64,000 bases of DNA from Ilyonectria destructans (GCA_020740775.1 JAHEWK010000009.1:2542001-2606000); one strand, 5' to 3'; counted from the first letter of the stretch, positions 41,880 through 53,404 are shown. The notes: generated by a model from the sequence alone, not told the origin. Translations and numbers: made by a program.

Positions 41880-43300
41880 GATCCTGCACCAGAGAGCTAT
41901 TAATACCTGCCTTTAGGTCAGGAAAAACCCTCTCTCTTTTTATACTGCTGTATATATCTATAAAGTCAGTATAAGTAAAGTCTATAGGCAGCTGAAGAAG
42001 CTGGAAAGTAACTCTTTCGATATATCCCAGCCTCGAGGCCGCCCGATGTTATTGATGCCTGCTAAAGGCAATACTATTGCGGTATATATTTAGTGGATGG
42101 AATACACTGGGTTTCCTGCCTCTAAACTGCAAGTTAAGGCAGCTGCAAATAGCTTCCAGCTTTAAAGAGACTCAGAATTAACTTTAGTCTTAAAGGCCTA
42201 ATATCTCTAATTTTATAAAGACCACCTAGAGCTTTATAGCTTATTTCTAAAGGCTGTTAAGAAGTTATAGAAGTTATTTAAATCGACAGATATTGCTGAT
42301 ATAACTATATTCTTTAAGGATCTTAAGGAACTTATTAAAAATAAGAGAATTAGCACCTTAGAGATCTAAAATAAAGATAAAGCCGGCCTTTAAATTGGCT
42401 GTCTTTAAGAGACTGTATAGATTCTTATTATATATATAATATATACCTTTTATCCTGAAGTTCTGAATCCAGCTAATTGTAAGTTCTATACTCTTATCGG
42501 CGTAGGAAATACAGTAGGAGACTCTATTTCTCTTTAGCTTATCTTTAAGTTATTTCCTATAGAAAACTTTATTGCTATTAAAGCTAATAATAATATACAG
42601 TTCGTACAGATAGATATAGTATTCAGTAATACTAAAGTTATATTTAACTGACTTTATAAGTTTAACTGAATTTCCTAAATAAAGTTAGTATAAGCTTTAA
42701 GACTTAAAGTTATACTTAATAACTAGTTTAATTATAATAAGTAGAAGTATATTAATAGTATTACTGAAGTTATAGTTAATAAGCTATCTAATTACTATTC
42801 TAAAGAGAAGAAGATTTAGTACCTTCTAGTTATTAATAGCTTTATAGAGTACTTATTCTTTCAGTTTATTAAATATTATATCTAATTTAATATTCTAATT
42901 ATAATACTGCTACTATATTTAATCTATATTATACAGCTAATAGATATTAGTATCTTTTAGCTATTAAAAAATATATATTAAGCAGCTATCTGTAAGTCTC
43001 TTTAGAAAGATAACCTTACCTTTAACTATATTAATTTTATCTCTACCTTCTAAAAGATCTTTAATACTAGCTTTAGTATATATAATATTATATTAGAATT
43101 TAAAAAAACCAGTTTCTTCCCGCTAAATAGTATACCAGTAATTATAAAGTTAGTATTAGTATAGAGAAAGCAGTATAAGGCTATTAACTCTATCTATAAG
43201 TTACTTCTCCCACTAGAAATATAATTTTAAGGAGCCTTAGATACTATATAGTATCTTAATACTAAATACAGTTAGTTACTAAGCTTGCTATTATATACTG
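41880..43300 (+). pseudogene. Pogo/Fot1-type transposase relic
   Basis: Translating through stops on the plus strand shows the order of a pogo-family transposase. Near 41955-42040 is a helix-turn-helix (KVYRQLKKLESNSF then QPRGRPML). At about 42100 is the CENP-B-type WMEYTGFPASKLQVKAAANSF-like block, followed by a decayed YKFN-x-TS DDE segment near 42650. LLDIS-F is near 42940, NLTFNYINFIST-FQKIF near 43010-43060 and EFKKTSFFPLNS near 43100. Many CAA/CAG to TAA/TAG changes are implied. The protein cannot be made. Confidence 0.7.
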
Positions 43301-44442
43301 CCCTTTAGTAGGTCTACTCAGTTATTTATAAAGCTGCTATTCTTAATGCTAAAGTTGCTGCCTTCTATTATAACTATATAGAATATATTAACTGCTTATT
43401 ATAAATCTATTGCTACAGTAAGTCAGTTAAGCCCTAAGGCTGCTTTATTATAAGTTTAAGCTTAGCTGAGATCTAGCAGCAATAGAAAGAGACTCTTTAA
43501 ATTAAGGCTAAAAAGAGTTATTGCTGCAAGCTATAAGGCTACCGAGCAATCTTAAAGAAAGAAATAGATAAACTGAGGGAAGAATAATAATCTTCTAATA
43601 AAGAAGTTAAAGTTAATAGTATTATAAAAAGGTCCCTATATTTAAGAAGTAGCTAGAGCTAACTGGCTAGAAGAATTACTTTCTAGATATAGAAAACTCC
43701 AGCTAAAAGTATCTTAACCTCCTTAGGTAATATAATAATAGCTTTATTATTAATATTAAGCCTAATCCTTATATTCAAGTAGCTATCTATAAGCTTTACT
43801 ATATAGCTAAACCTCTTTTTAAGGCTATAGAGCTAGCTGTATTATACTATAACTTAAAATATAATACTTTCTTTAGCCTTACTAACTTTAGTAACTTTAA
43901 TAATAAAGATAATATCAATAAGAATTTCCTTAAGCCTAAAAATAATATATATAATAGAGGTAAGTTAGATAATAATAATAATATTGAAATTATTATAGTA
44001 TTATAAGATTTACAGCTATAAGAATAATCCTTACTGCTGCTTAATTAGTCAGAAGAAGTAGATAAAGGGCTAGAAATATTATACCCAAAATGCTATATAT
44101 AATATCGCCAGCCTACATATAAGTATATAATAAAGAACCTAGAGATATTCCGCTACAGCCTCAGGAATTATAATAGCTCTTATAGATATAATACTATATA
44201 AATTGCAGTAGCAGGGCGGCCTTAAAGACCTAGCTAAGTTGGTTATATATCTGCACGCAGGCTGCAATTCCGGCGTAAGGGCATATTTTTCACGGCATTT
44301 AATAATATAGTTATTTTCGCGAGACCTTCAGCTCCTAGGATATCTATTTTCTCAGTAATAAAATTGCTTGAACGACTGTCAGAATCAATTGCAGCATCAG
44401 GGGCCATTTTTGGCTGTGGTTTTAGAGGGGTCACACTGTTCC

Positions 44443-44512
44443 AACTTTTTCTGACTGTTCCAGATTTTTCGGCCCTACTAAGTGGCGGAGCCACTTAGTA
44501 AGACCCTACGGG
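44443..44512 (-). repeat. Right terminal inverted repeat of the Fot1/pogo element
   Basis: Exact inverse of 41651-41720; ends CCCTACGGG before the flanking TA. Confidence 0.9.
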
Positions 44513-44527
44513 TACTATTTAACCTAT

Positions 44528-44683
44528 TGTTGGAGAGAGAGAGAGACCCTTTACAAGGAAACCTTCAATAGATTGATATCCGGACCGGCCGGAAGAGGGG
44601 TTATCTGACCCCCTTCATGACTAAGGTCCGGATATCAATCTATTGAAGGTTTCCTTGTAAAGGGTCTCTCTCTCTCTCCAACA
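44528..44683 (-). repeat. Palindromic 3' LTR of the copia element
   Basis: 156 bp beginning TGTTGG and ending CCAACA. The outer arms of about 58 bp (44528-44586 and 44627-44683) are inverse copies of each other, leaving a 40-bp centre (CGGCCGGAAGAGGGGTTATC and on). Only the polypurine-proximal part matches the 5' LTR. Confidence 0.85.
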
Positions 44684-44725
44684 CACCCCCCCAGCTTGAA
44701 GCTGATGAGGTTGAAGCTGCCCTCT

Positions 44726-47700
44726 TCATATCTCTAGATCGTCATCCATCAGGTCCTTCATCTTCCTTTGCCCTAGCCGGTCTGAGATATCGACCAGACC
44801 TAGCTGTTCGACTGACCTTTGAAAGGTCGGGCCTGCTAGGACCTTGGTGAGACCATCAGCGATCATATCCTCTGTACTGATGTAGTCCACCGTGATCCTA
44901 TTCCTCTGAGCTTCCTGCCTCAACCAATAATTGTGTATATCAACATGACGTAGCTTAGTCTGTAGCTTGCTGATGTCTTGATGGATCAGACGGATCGTCT
45001 GAAGGTTGTCACACAGGATGTGGATTTTTTCTTCTTCCAGCCGGATCCCTAGCTCTTTGACCAGCCGGGAAATAAACATAGCCTCGCCGGCTGCTTGAGA
45101 TAGGGCTAGGAGCTCGGCTTCAGTCGTAGACGTAGTGACCGTAGCCTGCTTGTTGGCCCTCCATCCGATCGTCCCTCCGAATAGTCTCATGACGTAGGCT
45201 TGGGAGCTTTTCCGGTCAGGGTTATCTGCATAGGAAGCATCGCTGGCCATAAGGAACTAATCGTCTTAGCCGAATTGAAGGGCTAGGCTGCTGGTCTTCT
45301 TAAGATACAGAAGAGCCCGATCTGCAGCCCTATAATAATCCGGTCCTGGGTTTGAATTGAACCTAGCTAGCTGTAACACAGCAAAAGCTGCGTCGGGTCG
45401 GGTCATAACAACAGCATAGAGGATTAACCCGATCTTCCGTTGGTATCATCTTACCGAGGAAATCGAAGCCTGTTCCTCATAGAGTTAAAGGGGGTCCTTT
45501 ATCATAGAAGTATCGTGCCGCTGATCTAGGTCATCCACTAGGTTAGCGATCTTATCAAAATACGAGGATTGGGACAGCCAGATCAAACCGGCCTTACAGT
45601 CCCGGATGACCTCAATCCCTAGGAACCACTGAAGGTCCTGTCCGCCGGTCAGCTCGTAACGGGCTTTAAGACCGGCTACAGCCGTCTCAACCTCCGGCCT
45701 TTTTTCCTTCCGGCAGGCAAAGACGATATCGTCAACATAGAAAAAGACGATAATCCCGTCCCTTGTCATACAACAGGGCTCGTGCCGGACCGGCTCAAAG
45801 CCTAGCTCTTCCAATGTGGCCGTAAGCTCCTTCAGCCAAAGGAGAGGGGATTCTCGTAGCCCGTATAGGGCTTTCTGTATCAGTAGGATCTTTCCGTCTG
45901 ATCCGTATCCCGGCGGCAGTCTCATCAGGACCTAACGGTCTAGCTTGGCATTGACGAAGGCGTTGACTGCGTCATACTATATGAGATCCAGGTCAAATCG
46001 GGCTGCTATTGCGATAAGGGACCGAAATGACCGTCCGGCTAGGGTCGAGGCATAAGTCTCTTCATCTAGCCCTTTTGGCTGCTGGTCCCCTCGAACAACT
46101 AGCCTAGCTTTACACTTAAGAAAGCGGCCATGCTTATCAAGCTTATAGACGTAAACCCACATGCAATTGAGGGTCTGTTTTCCTAGGGTCCTAGGGTCGT
46201 CCCGGCCGATCTCAGTCCAAAACCCCATTTTCCTATGACTTTGCAAGTGGTCTCGTTCGGCCTGTTCAAATTGGTCACCCATCGGATAATCCTGAAGATC
46301 CTGATAGTGCCGCAGTAGCTGTGGAAGCTGACTGCGATGAACAGACTTAGGTTTCTTCAACAGACATTGCAGCTTAGCCTTATCAATGACCTTCCCGTCG
46401 AGGGTGCCAATCGGGCTAGCTAGTCTTCCGGCGTTAAAGGCAGCTTTCCAGACATCAAACCTTTCAACCCTAGGGGCCCTAGGGTCCCTAAGATCTAGCC
46501 CCCCTGGTGGATCCGAGTCATCTTGGATCGTCATTGCTAGAAGAGCTGCTGGCAGCAGAGATACAGGAGTCAAGTAGGCTCGATCATAGGCGCTATGGGA
46601 TCCGGATCGACTGTCTTGAACAGCATCACCTTCCCCTAGCTTTCCTTGATCTCTCTCATAGGCGCCAGAGGCTCCAGATCGGCTGTCTTGAACAGCTTCT
46701 CCTGCCCCCGGCTTTCCTTAATGCCCTCCCTCGACCCTATTGCTAGAACGCCCCTCAGTTCCGGCAGGTTAATCAGACCTAGCCTCTAAAGGTATTATCC
46801 CTATATCTCCATTTTCGTCAGACGGGATAGGATCAATACTATCAACCTAATACCTAGGACCTAGGCTGACAGGATCGTCCTGATCCTCGTCATAGATATC
46901 ATCTTGATTCTCATAGTGGTCTTAATCCCAACTAGAGGTCAATCTGCTAGCTGTTTCTTCTAGTATCTGATCCGATTGAGGCTCTTCCACCTGGGTCAGC
47001 AGCTGGTCTAATTCCTTCTTACTGATATGCAATAGATCATCCTGTATCTGGTTGATATCTCTGTTAAAACGGTCGTCTTCGTTGAAAATGATATCCCTAG
47101 TAGAGATAACCTTCCCAGTGGAAGGGTTCCAGATCCAATAGATATTAGTTGACTGGTATCCCATAAGGTAGCCGATCCAGACACGGGGATTTAGCCTCTG
47201 CTGCTTCTTCCTGCCCTTCAGGGCGTCTTGAGTCATAGCAAACGCCTTATATCTATAGACCTTTAGGTGACCTAGATAGGGGACCTTAGGTCTCTGACTG
47301 TAGCCGTCCCGCTGGGCTATTGCTATATGGAACCGGGTGTATGGGGTGTCCCAGTTGTTAACCACCCTAGGGGTCCGGTTGTATAGATAAACAGCAGCTC
47401 GATAGATCTCGACCTAAAGGAAGGAGGGAAATCGGGCTCCTGACCGTAGGGCTCTTGCCTTGATCTTGATGACCTTGCCGGATAGCTCGGCGCCGCCATT
47501 CTGGGCAGCTGTATCTGCAGCTGTTGACTCCACGATGATGCTCATCCCGGTAAGGAGCCGATATGTCAGACGGGGACGGTCTTCCGATTTTCCTAGGATT
47601 TCTCTGTTACATTCGACTACTAACGGCTTCAGCCCAAAATGACGAAGAAGGTAGCTTAGGAAGTCCCTAAGGACCTTGACAAGCTCGGTCTGCTTCCTAG

Positions 47701-49762
47701 TCTTAAGGTAGAAGTCCCAGATGTAACCGGAATAGCGGTCTGTTATTAGCAACAGGCTGCTACGTCCGTCAGGATCCTCGTCCAGGTTATGGAAGTCAAT
47801 CGCTAGTCTCAGACCGGGTCCAGCTGGAAGGTCCCTTAGCCGGCGGCTGACTTGTCGGGTAATCTTGGAAGTGCCGCAGTCATCACAGCTGACGGTCGTG
47901 ATCCCTTTGATCCGGGCCCCTGTGACCTTATTGACTAGCCTTTCTAGGGCTTGAGGCCCCGGATGACCTAGTCGTAGGTGCCAACGCCGTGCGTCTTGCT
48001 TGGTCGCCTTGGGCCGGGTTGATGAGTTGAACCGGCCGTGCCGGGCAGGGAAGGCTGCGTCAGAAGGGACGTATTCTAGGACGAATTGGTCATAACGATC
48101 AGATAGGAAGCATATGATCAGACCGTCTAGGGACCTAAGACAGTTGGAAGCTGGGCGTGTGTCCCACCAATAGCCCTGCCGTTGCAGCCTTCGTAGGGAT
48201 ACTAGGTTGCAAGGGAAGTCAGGGCAATAGGCCACATCGTTCAAAGTGATGACCCTAGGGCCCTTAGGTCTGTTGGTCATGATGTTGACTTTACCGTATC
48301 CTTAGACTAGGACTTCATGTTCTCCGGCAATAAGGACGTCATCAGACCTAGCAGGCTGATATCCTAGGAACCGGCTGATCTTGTTGAAGATATAGATTGT
48401 AGTCCCAGAGTCAAGGATAGCTGACATCCGCAGTGGATATCCTGATACCGAGAAAGCCGCCCTAATCGAAGTTATCAGGTCATCACAGCAGCCAACTTCC
48501 CGGCCTAGTCAATCTGACTTAGCAGGTCCGGCCTTATAGTCCTTAAGCCGGGCCTTCCACTCCGGACTAGCTAGTCGAAGCTTTACTCCGTCCTTAATGA
48601 TAGGGTTGAATTTGAACCAGTCCGGGACCTTCATTGGAAAGACATAATAGCATTTCTTCCAGTTGTGCCATTTAGTCCCACAGGCCTCGCAGGTTGGATC
48701 AGCCTGATCCGGGTCATCATTCTTAACCTTCTTCCTGTTATAAGGGCCGGGTTGATTAGACCTGCATTTCTTCCCTTTAGCTCGAGGGGTCTCGGCGGGA
48801 TGATCTTCCTTTTCTTTGCCCTGACCCTGATCCTGATCGTCATCTTGATCAGACCCCTGTCCGTAGGTCGGGCTGAAAGCTCCCTCTCTGTTGAACCTGC
48901 CTGGGGCTTTAACCGGCTTCTGTAAGCCTCTCCGGCTAACCTCTGTACGTAGGTTCTTAGCCACAGTCCGGATCGTCAGGGTCTTGTCTTCGAGCTTCTC
49001 TTAATAAATCCCTTGATAATTTGAGACCCAGCTTGGTAGGACTGGATCGATAGTATCATATAGGTTGCTGAACTATACGTTCGGGTTGTCTAGGCCTCCG
49101 ATCCCTCTTGTCTGGGCCTGGTATGTAGCTTGCTCCCAATCTGTCAGCCAGCTAGGGAATTCCTTAGAAGCCCTAGGCACAGCAGATAGGATCTTCTGAT
49201 ATTTTTCTAGGGCGTTATTTTGCTGCTCAGTCATTAAGGCCCCAACGCTATCTTTTAGGTTGGAATACCAGGATCTAAGATCCTGTTCAGGATCGCAGGA
49301 GCTAGCAAGCAGTCCCTTGGAGACAGTCTCTTGCATCCAGGTCCTGACCTTAAAGATCCACTGATGTTGATACTCGTATTCCTTATAGTCTTACTCGTAG
49401 TCCCTACGGTCAGACTGATAGGAAGCCTTATCTTCAGCTGTCAGCTCTTGGATCGATCGGGCCCGCTCTATAGGATCGGTCGATTCGGGGATGATAACCG
49501 GGATCGTAGGAAGGGTCTGACTAGACTGTCGGGTCCGGGGTAAATCGGGCTCGATCCGCTGTGCAGGAATCCGGCGGTAATAGCTGCTGAAGGTCGGTCT
49601 GACCGGCTCTTCCAGAGCCTGATCATCCCTATCCGGGTTGATCAGGGCCCAGACTTTGGCCGAAATTGCCCTCATCCGGCAGTCCCTATCCCAATCTGCC
49701 CAATCCGTCTGGTCCCTTAGAAAGACCCCACAGTCGGCAGATGCGTTATTTTTAGCGGACAT
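44726..49762 (-). pseudogene. Copia gag-pol polyprotein with RIP-type nonsense mutations
   Basis: One long minus-strand frame starting MSAKNNASADCG at 49762 is cut by at least ten stops, all TAA or TAG where CAA or CAG is expected. Surviving landmarks: gag (SAKVWALINPDRD), the zinc knuckle CEACGTKWHNWKKC near 48690-48650, and the protease core DSGTT near 48400. The integrase HHCC region WHLRLGHPGPQALERL is near 47980 with its C-C pair in CDDCGTSKI, and the integrase catalytic core runs from LAIDFHN to about 47560. The reverse transcriptase has an intact YVDD motif near 45755, and RNase H begins ASDASYAD near 45250. The element cannot produce a polyprotein. Confidence 0.88.
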
Positions 49763-49885
49763 TGCGTTGTTCGTAAAGTGGGTAAAATTAGGTGGAATTG
49801 GTAGGTAAATTGATCTCGAAATAGGTAATAAAAGCCGTACGGATCGTAGCGCAAATAGCTTCGTCACGGAAATCTGACTGTTAAT

Positions 49886-50069
49886 TGATGGATCCGTTAC
49901 GGTCAATTTGATCAATGCAATAGTGTCTTAATTGATGATGATGATCGCGGTGACCTTCCAGTCATCCGGACCGGCCGGAAGAGGGGTTATCTGACCCCCT
50001 TCATGACTAAGGTCCGGAGATCAATCTATTGAAGGTTTCCTTGTAAAGGGTCTCTCTCTCTCTCCAACA
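49886..50069 (-). repeat. Presumed 5' LTR of the copia element
   Basis: Shares about the first 110 bp with the 3' LTR, then differs. The inner boundary at 49886 (GGATCCATCA) is taken from where similarity with the LTR fragment at 23673-23840 stops. TG...CA ends fit an LTR, but the boundary is uncertain. Confidence 0.55.
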
Positions 50070-50329
50070 ATTGACTATTTCTATTCAGTTAGATCTCACA
50101 TTCATTCTGCGATTGGTTTATTTCTGCGTTAATATCTGGTGACTTATAACTGCAGGAACCATTTTTCAATTTGGTCAAGAAAAGTAAACGGAAATGAAGC
50201 TAGTAAGCACCATATTAAACCTTTTCTCCAATTATGTACCTCCAATAGCACCACTTGAACTTGTAAGTAATTTGAAAAATAATTCAAGGTAAAGAAAATA
50301 CATTCCACGACTCTATACAGTCAAGTATT
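50070..50329. other. Intergenic region between copia element and actin paralogue
   Basis: AT-rich 3' flank of the minus-strand actin gene. No feature recognised. Confidence 0.4.
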
Positions 50330-51835
50330 CTAGAAGCACTTGCGGTGCACAATAGCCGGGCCACTCTCATCATATTCTTGTTTTGTGATCCACATCTGCT
50401 GGAACGTCGAGAGGGAAGCAAGAATGGAGCCACCGATCCAAACCGAGTACTTGCGTTCCGGAAGAGCAACGACCTTGACTTTCATAGATGAAGGAGCCAG
50501 GTTTGTTATTTCTTTCTGCATCCGGTCGGCAATGCCTGGGTACATTGTAGTGCCTCCAGACTAAGGAGGTCGGTTAGTGTCTATGCTGAACATCGGTAAA
50601 TGATAGTGCATACCATAATGATGTTTCCATATAGATCCTTGCGGATATCGACATCGCACTTCATAATTGAGTTGAAAGTGGTGATATGAATCCCGCCGGA
50701 TTCGAGTCCAAGAACACCAGGTTGAAAGAGTGCTTCTGGGGTACGGAAGCGTTCATTGCCAATTGTGATGACCTGTCCGTCTGGGAGCTCATAGTTCTTC
50801 TCTACAGCTGAACTTTGTGCCGCAGTCTCAATCTCCTGGTTGTAGTCGAGCGCAACATACGAGAGTTTCTCCTTGATGTCACGGACAATCTCCCGCTCAG
50901 CAGTAGTCGAAAACGTGTAGCCGCGTTCGGCCAAAAGCTTCATCATGTAATCTGTCAAGTCTCTGCCAGCCATATCAATCCTAGAGATTGCGTGTGGAAT
51001 GGCAAAGCCCTCGTAGATGGGGACTAGATGGGTAACGCCATCACCTGAATCAAGGACGATACCAGTAGTTCTTCCCGAGGCGTAGAGTGACAAGACTGCC
51101 TGAATGGAGACGTAGAAGGCTGGTGAGTTGAAGGTTTCGAACATGATCTGGGTCATCTTCTCCCGGTTCGATTTTGGGTTAATTGGAGCTTCGGTCAAGA
51201 GGACAGGGTGCTCCTCAGGCGCCACACGAAGCTCGTTGTAGAATGTATGGTGCCAGATCTTTTCCATATCATCCCAGTTCGTCACAATGCCGTGCTCAAT
51301 AGGGTACCTCAGAGTAAGGACACCGCGCTTTGACTCGGCCTCGTCGCCAACGTAGGAGTCTTTCTGGCCCATACCGATCATGATTCTAAGTGAACGAGGT
51401 TAGATCAGATTCAAAGATGTCCCAATATCCAATTCAGCAATCTGAATATTCTGGCCTTGAGCGATCTTTCTCAAACTCATATTTACGGCCAGAATTCGAG
51501 ACATAAGACAATAGATGGGAAATAGCGGCTCTTACCCATGATGCCGTGGCCGACCCACAATGGAAGCTAGATAGCATGAGTCAATGCGATGTCGCGTCGA
51601 AACCATGGAGGCGATACCGTGGATGCGCCATTCCGTAGGTCAAGAGATTTGGTTACGACTTACGGAAAACAGCGCGAGGAGCATCATCGCCTGCGAAACC
51701 AGCCTTGCACATACCAGACCTATTGATTTATCGAGTTAGAAACCCGACCTTCGTGGCCTCCATAACCCTCAGCTGATTGAGAACAGAATCGTACCCATTG
51801 TCAAGCACCAAGGCCGTATAATCTTCTAAAATCAT
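50330..51835 (-). CDS. Divergent actin paralogue
   Basis: Five minus-strand exons (51835-51795, 51719-51664, 51566-51536, 51385-50614, 50560-50330) with introns of 75, 97, 150 and 53 bp encode 376 aa, standard actin length. The conserved core is intact: [48 protein letters not shown] (nucleotide phosphate loop), [15 protein letters not shown] and C-terminal IVHRKCF. It is not the ordinary fungal actin. The N-terminus is [14 protein letters not shown] without the usual acidic cluster, and many normally invariant sites differ ([44 protein letters not shown]). Frame and splice sites are intact, so it should be expressed as a filament-forming actin variant. It is divergent to the cofilin paralogue at 52706. 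Confidence 0.92.
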
Positions 51836-52705
51836 AGGAACAGTTAGCAAACGGTTACATAGCCAACACTTGCAAGAAATAGATTGACTCTGGTGTAGCC
51901 TACCGACCTTCCATTGTCGACCAAAGTTTGTGAGTAGGAAAGCGATAGATTGAGTGGGCCTGAGGCTTCAGAAGGCGATGCTGAACGTAAAAGTTTTTGA
52001 GAGACAAAACCTGGCGGAAGATATCTATCAATTTCGTAGTCCTCGGGATTGGAATTTAAACCACGTAGTGGCCAAGGGCAAGAAGATTACTGGCAATCAA
52101 GAGCCAACGGCTTTGAGGTGCATTAAATCATCCGCTGGCCCAACCCCTTTATTCCAATCTCACACCATTCTAGCATTACCTGCTAGACAATAAATTACGA
52201 AACAAGGGTGAAAGGGGCTCTCCAGGCCAATAGATATTTGGCAAATGTGTAGTGTCATGGAGATTCGGTCACTCGGGCCCGCGGGCGCGAGGGGCCGCGG
52301 TCCCCACTGCCAATTTTAGAAGTCCTGTTAGAGCAGAGTTTGACCGCCACACCAGCTCAGACGAGAAACGACAAGAAAATGGCTTGTAGAACCTTGGTCA
52401 GGCTGAAAATAGTTCGGTCTGAAGTGGGCCAATTGGGACATGGCCTCGTCCGGACCACGTAATTCAGTGATAATCACTAGAGAAATGACCGTATAAATAC
52501 CGTCGTGCTCCCATTCCAATGTCTCGGGATCCTGCACCTTCACACGCCCTGTTCATCTACTCCCCCCGTTTCACTCCAAAACCGACGACTGCACGCCTTC
52601 ATATCCTGCTTGGATTCCGACGTAGCAAAAGCCTTCTTTTTCATCGAGTTGTCTATTGCTGTGGCGAGATCAATTTTGCTCCTGTCACTTGATCAAAAGG
52701 AGAGC
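51836..52705. promoter_or_regulatory. Shared divergent promoter of actin and cofilin paralogues
   Basis: The 870-bp gap between the two start codons. At 52275-52305 it contains a strikingly GC-rich block (GGGCCCGCGGGC, then GGGGCCGCGG) made of nested palindromes, in an otherwise AT-balanced background. A minus-strand open frame at 52328-52543 is not supported as a gene. Co-regulation of the two genes is inference from the arrangement. Confidence 0.5.
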
Positions 52706-53404
52706 ATGTCTGTAAGTGTTCTGTCTTAATTGAATCATAATATTGATGGATCTCTGACCGAAATGAGTGGTAGATCCCCTCAGGGTACGCCGCAGTTCTT
52801 TCGACGTCAATCTAGATGCCCACCCGTGTGTATTAACTTCGGCCTTACTAGTGTCCGTATTTCGGATGAGTGCATCTCTGCCGTCAACGACCTCCGCTCC
52901 AAAAGGGGGCCGACTAAACCTCAATTCGTCATCTTCAAGATTTCCGATGACCGAAGGACTGTTGTAGTGGAGGAATCATCTCCTGAAAAGGACTACGAGG
53001 AGTTCCTCCAAAGAATTTCGTCAGCAGTGGAGCCGAATGGAGACCCAGCAGCTCGATATGCGGTGTATGACGTTGAATATAGTCTTGGCGGCGACGGTAA
53101 GAGGTAAAAGTGTCTCCTTGTCCAATTTATCATGGCGAATAGGTATTAATTCTTGATTAGGGTTAAAAGCATATTTATATCCTGGGTTCCGAGTCAAACT
53201 TCGATCAAGGTATTAAATCCCAGTTTGCCTTTACTATCACCGAGTCGGCATTCTGACAAAAGCTCGCAGTCTCGTATGATTTACGCAAGCACAAGAGAAC
53301 AATTGAACAAGGCATTGAACATTGGTGCCTCGATTCATGCTGATGACTTGGAGGACCTTGAATGGAGCAATGTAGTAAGGGAGGCAAGCGGGGGAAAGGC
53401 CTAG
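52706..53404 (+). CDS. Divergent cofilin / ADF-H domain protein
   Basis: Five exons: 52706-52711 (ATGTCT), an 11-nt second exon 52774-52784, 52852-53103, 53161-53209 and 53270-53404. They give 150 aa, the usual cofilin size. The spliced N-terminus MSIPSGVRISDECISAVNDL matches the cofilin start, where the Ser next to Met is the regulatory and actin-contact position. Later blocks: FVIFKISDD, TVVVEESS, YAVYDVEYSLGGDGKR, SIFISWVPSQ (normally WSPD), SRMIYASTREQLNKAL (actin-binding long helix) and a short acidic tail. Cofilins sever and depolymerise actin filaments. The sequence is clearly diverged from housekeeping fungal cofilin, and pairing with a diverged actin suggests they co-evolved. The microexons require transcript confirmation. 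Confidence 0.88.

Larger units (their letters stand above)
41651..44512 (+). mobile_element. Fot1/pogo-type Tc1-mariner DNA transposon, RIP-eroded
   Basis: 2862-bp element with terminal inverted repeats of 70 bp (41651-41720 and 44443-44512) that are identical when one is reversed, beginning CCCGTAGGGTCTTACTAAGT. It is flanked by TA on both sides (41649-41650, 44513-44514), the target duplication of Tc1/mariner elements. Each TIR contains a perfect hairpin (ACTAAGTGGC, TCC, GCCACTTAGT). The interior is extremely AT-rich with stops in every frame, as expected for RIP. The right 200 bp before the TIR is less eroded. Confidence 0.85.
44528..50069 (-). mobile_element. Ty1/copia retrotransposon
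   Basis: Element of about 5.5 kb read on the minus strand, with domain order gag, zinc knuckle, protease, integrase, reverse transcriptase, RNase H (integrase before RT defines copia). The right end (5' LTR side) starts TGTTGGAGAG at 50069. The left end has a polypurine tract (CTGGGGGGGTG on the minus strand, 44684-44694) directly before the 3' LTR, whose outer end is at 44528. No matching target duplication is visible, so one end is truncated or rearranged. Only 15 bp separates it from the neighbouring DNA transposon. Confidence 0.9.

Noticed and set aside
44243..44494. 83-aa minus-strand open frame at the right end of the DNA transposon
   Set aside because: Runs through the terminal inverted repeat itself; more likely non-coding terminal sequence than a separate gene.
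52328..52543. 71-aa minus-strand open frame in the actin/cofilin promoter
   Set aside because: Short, no family resemblance, and it lies in the shared regulatory gap.
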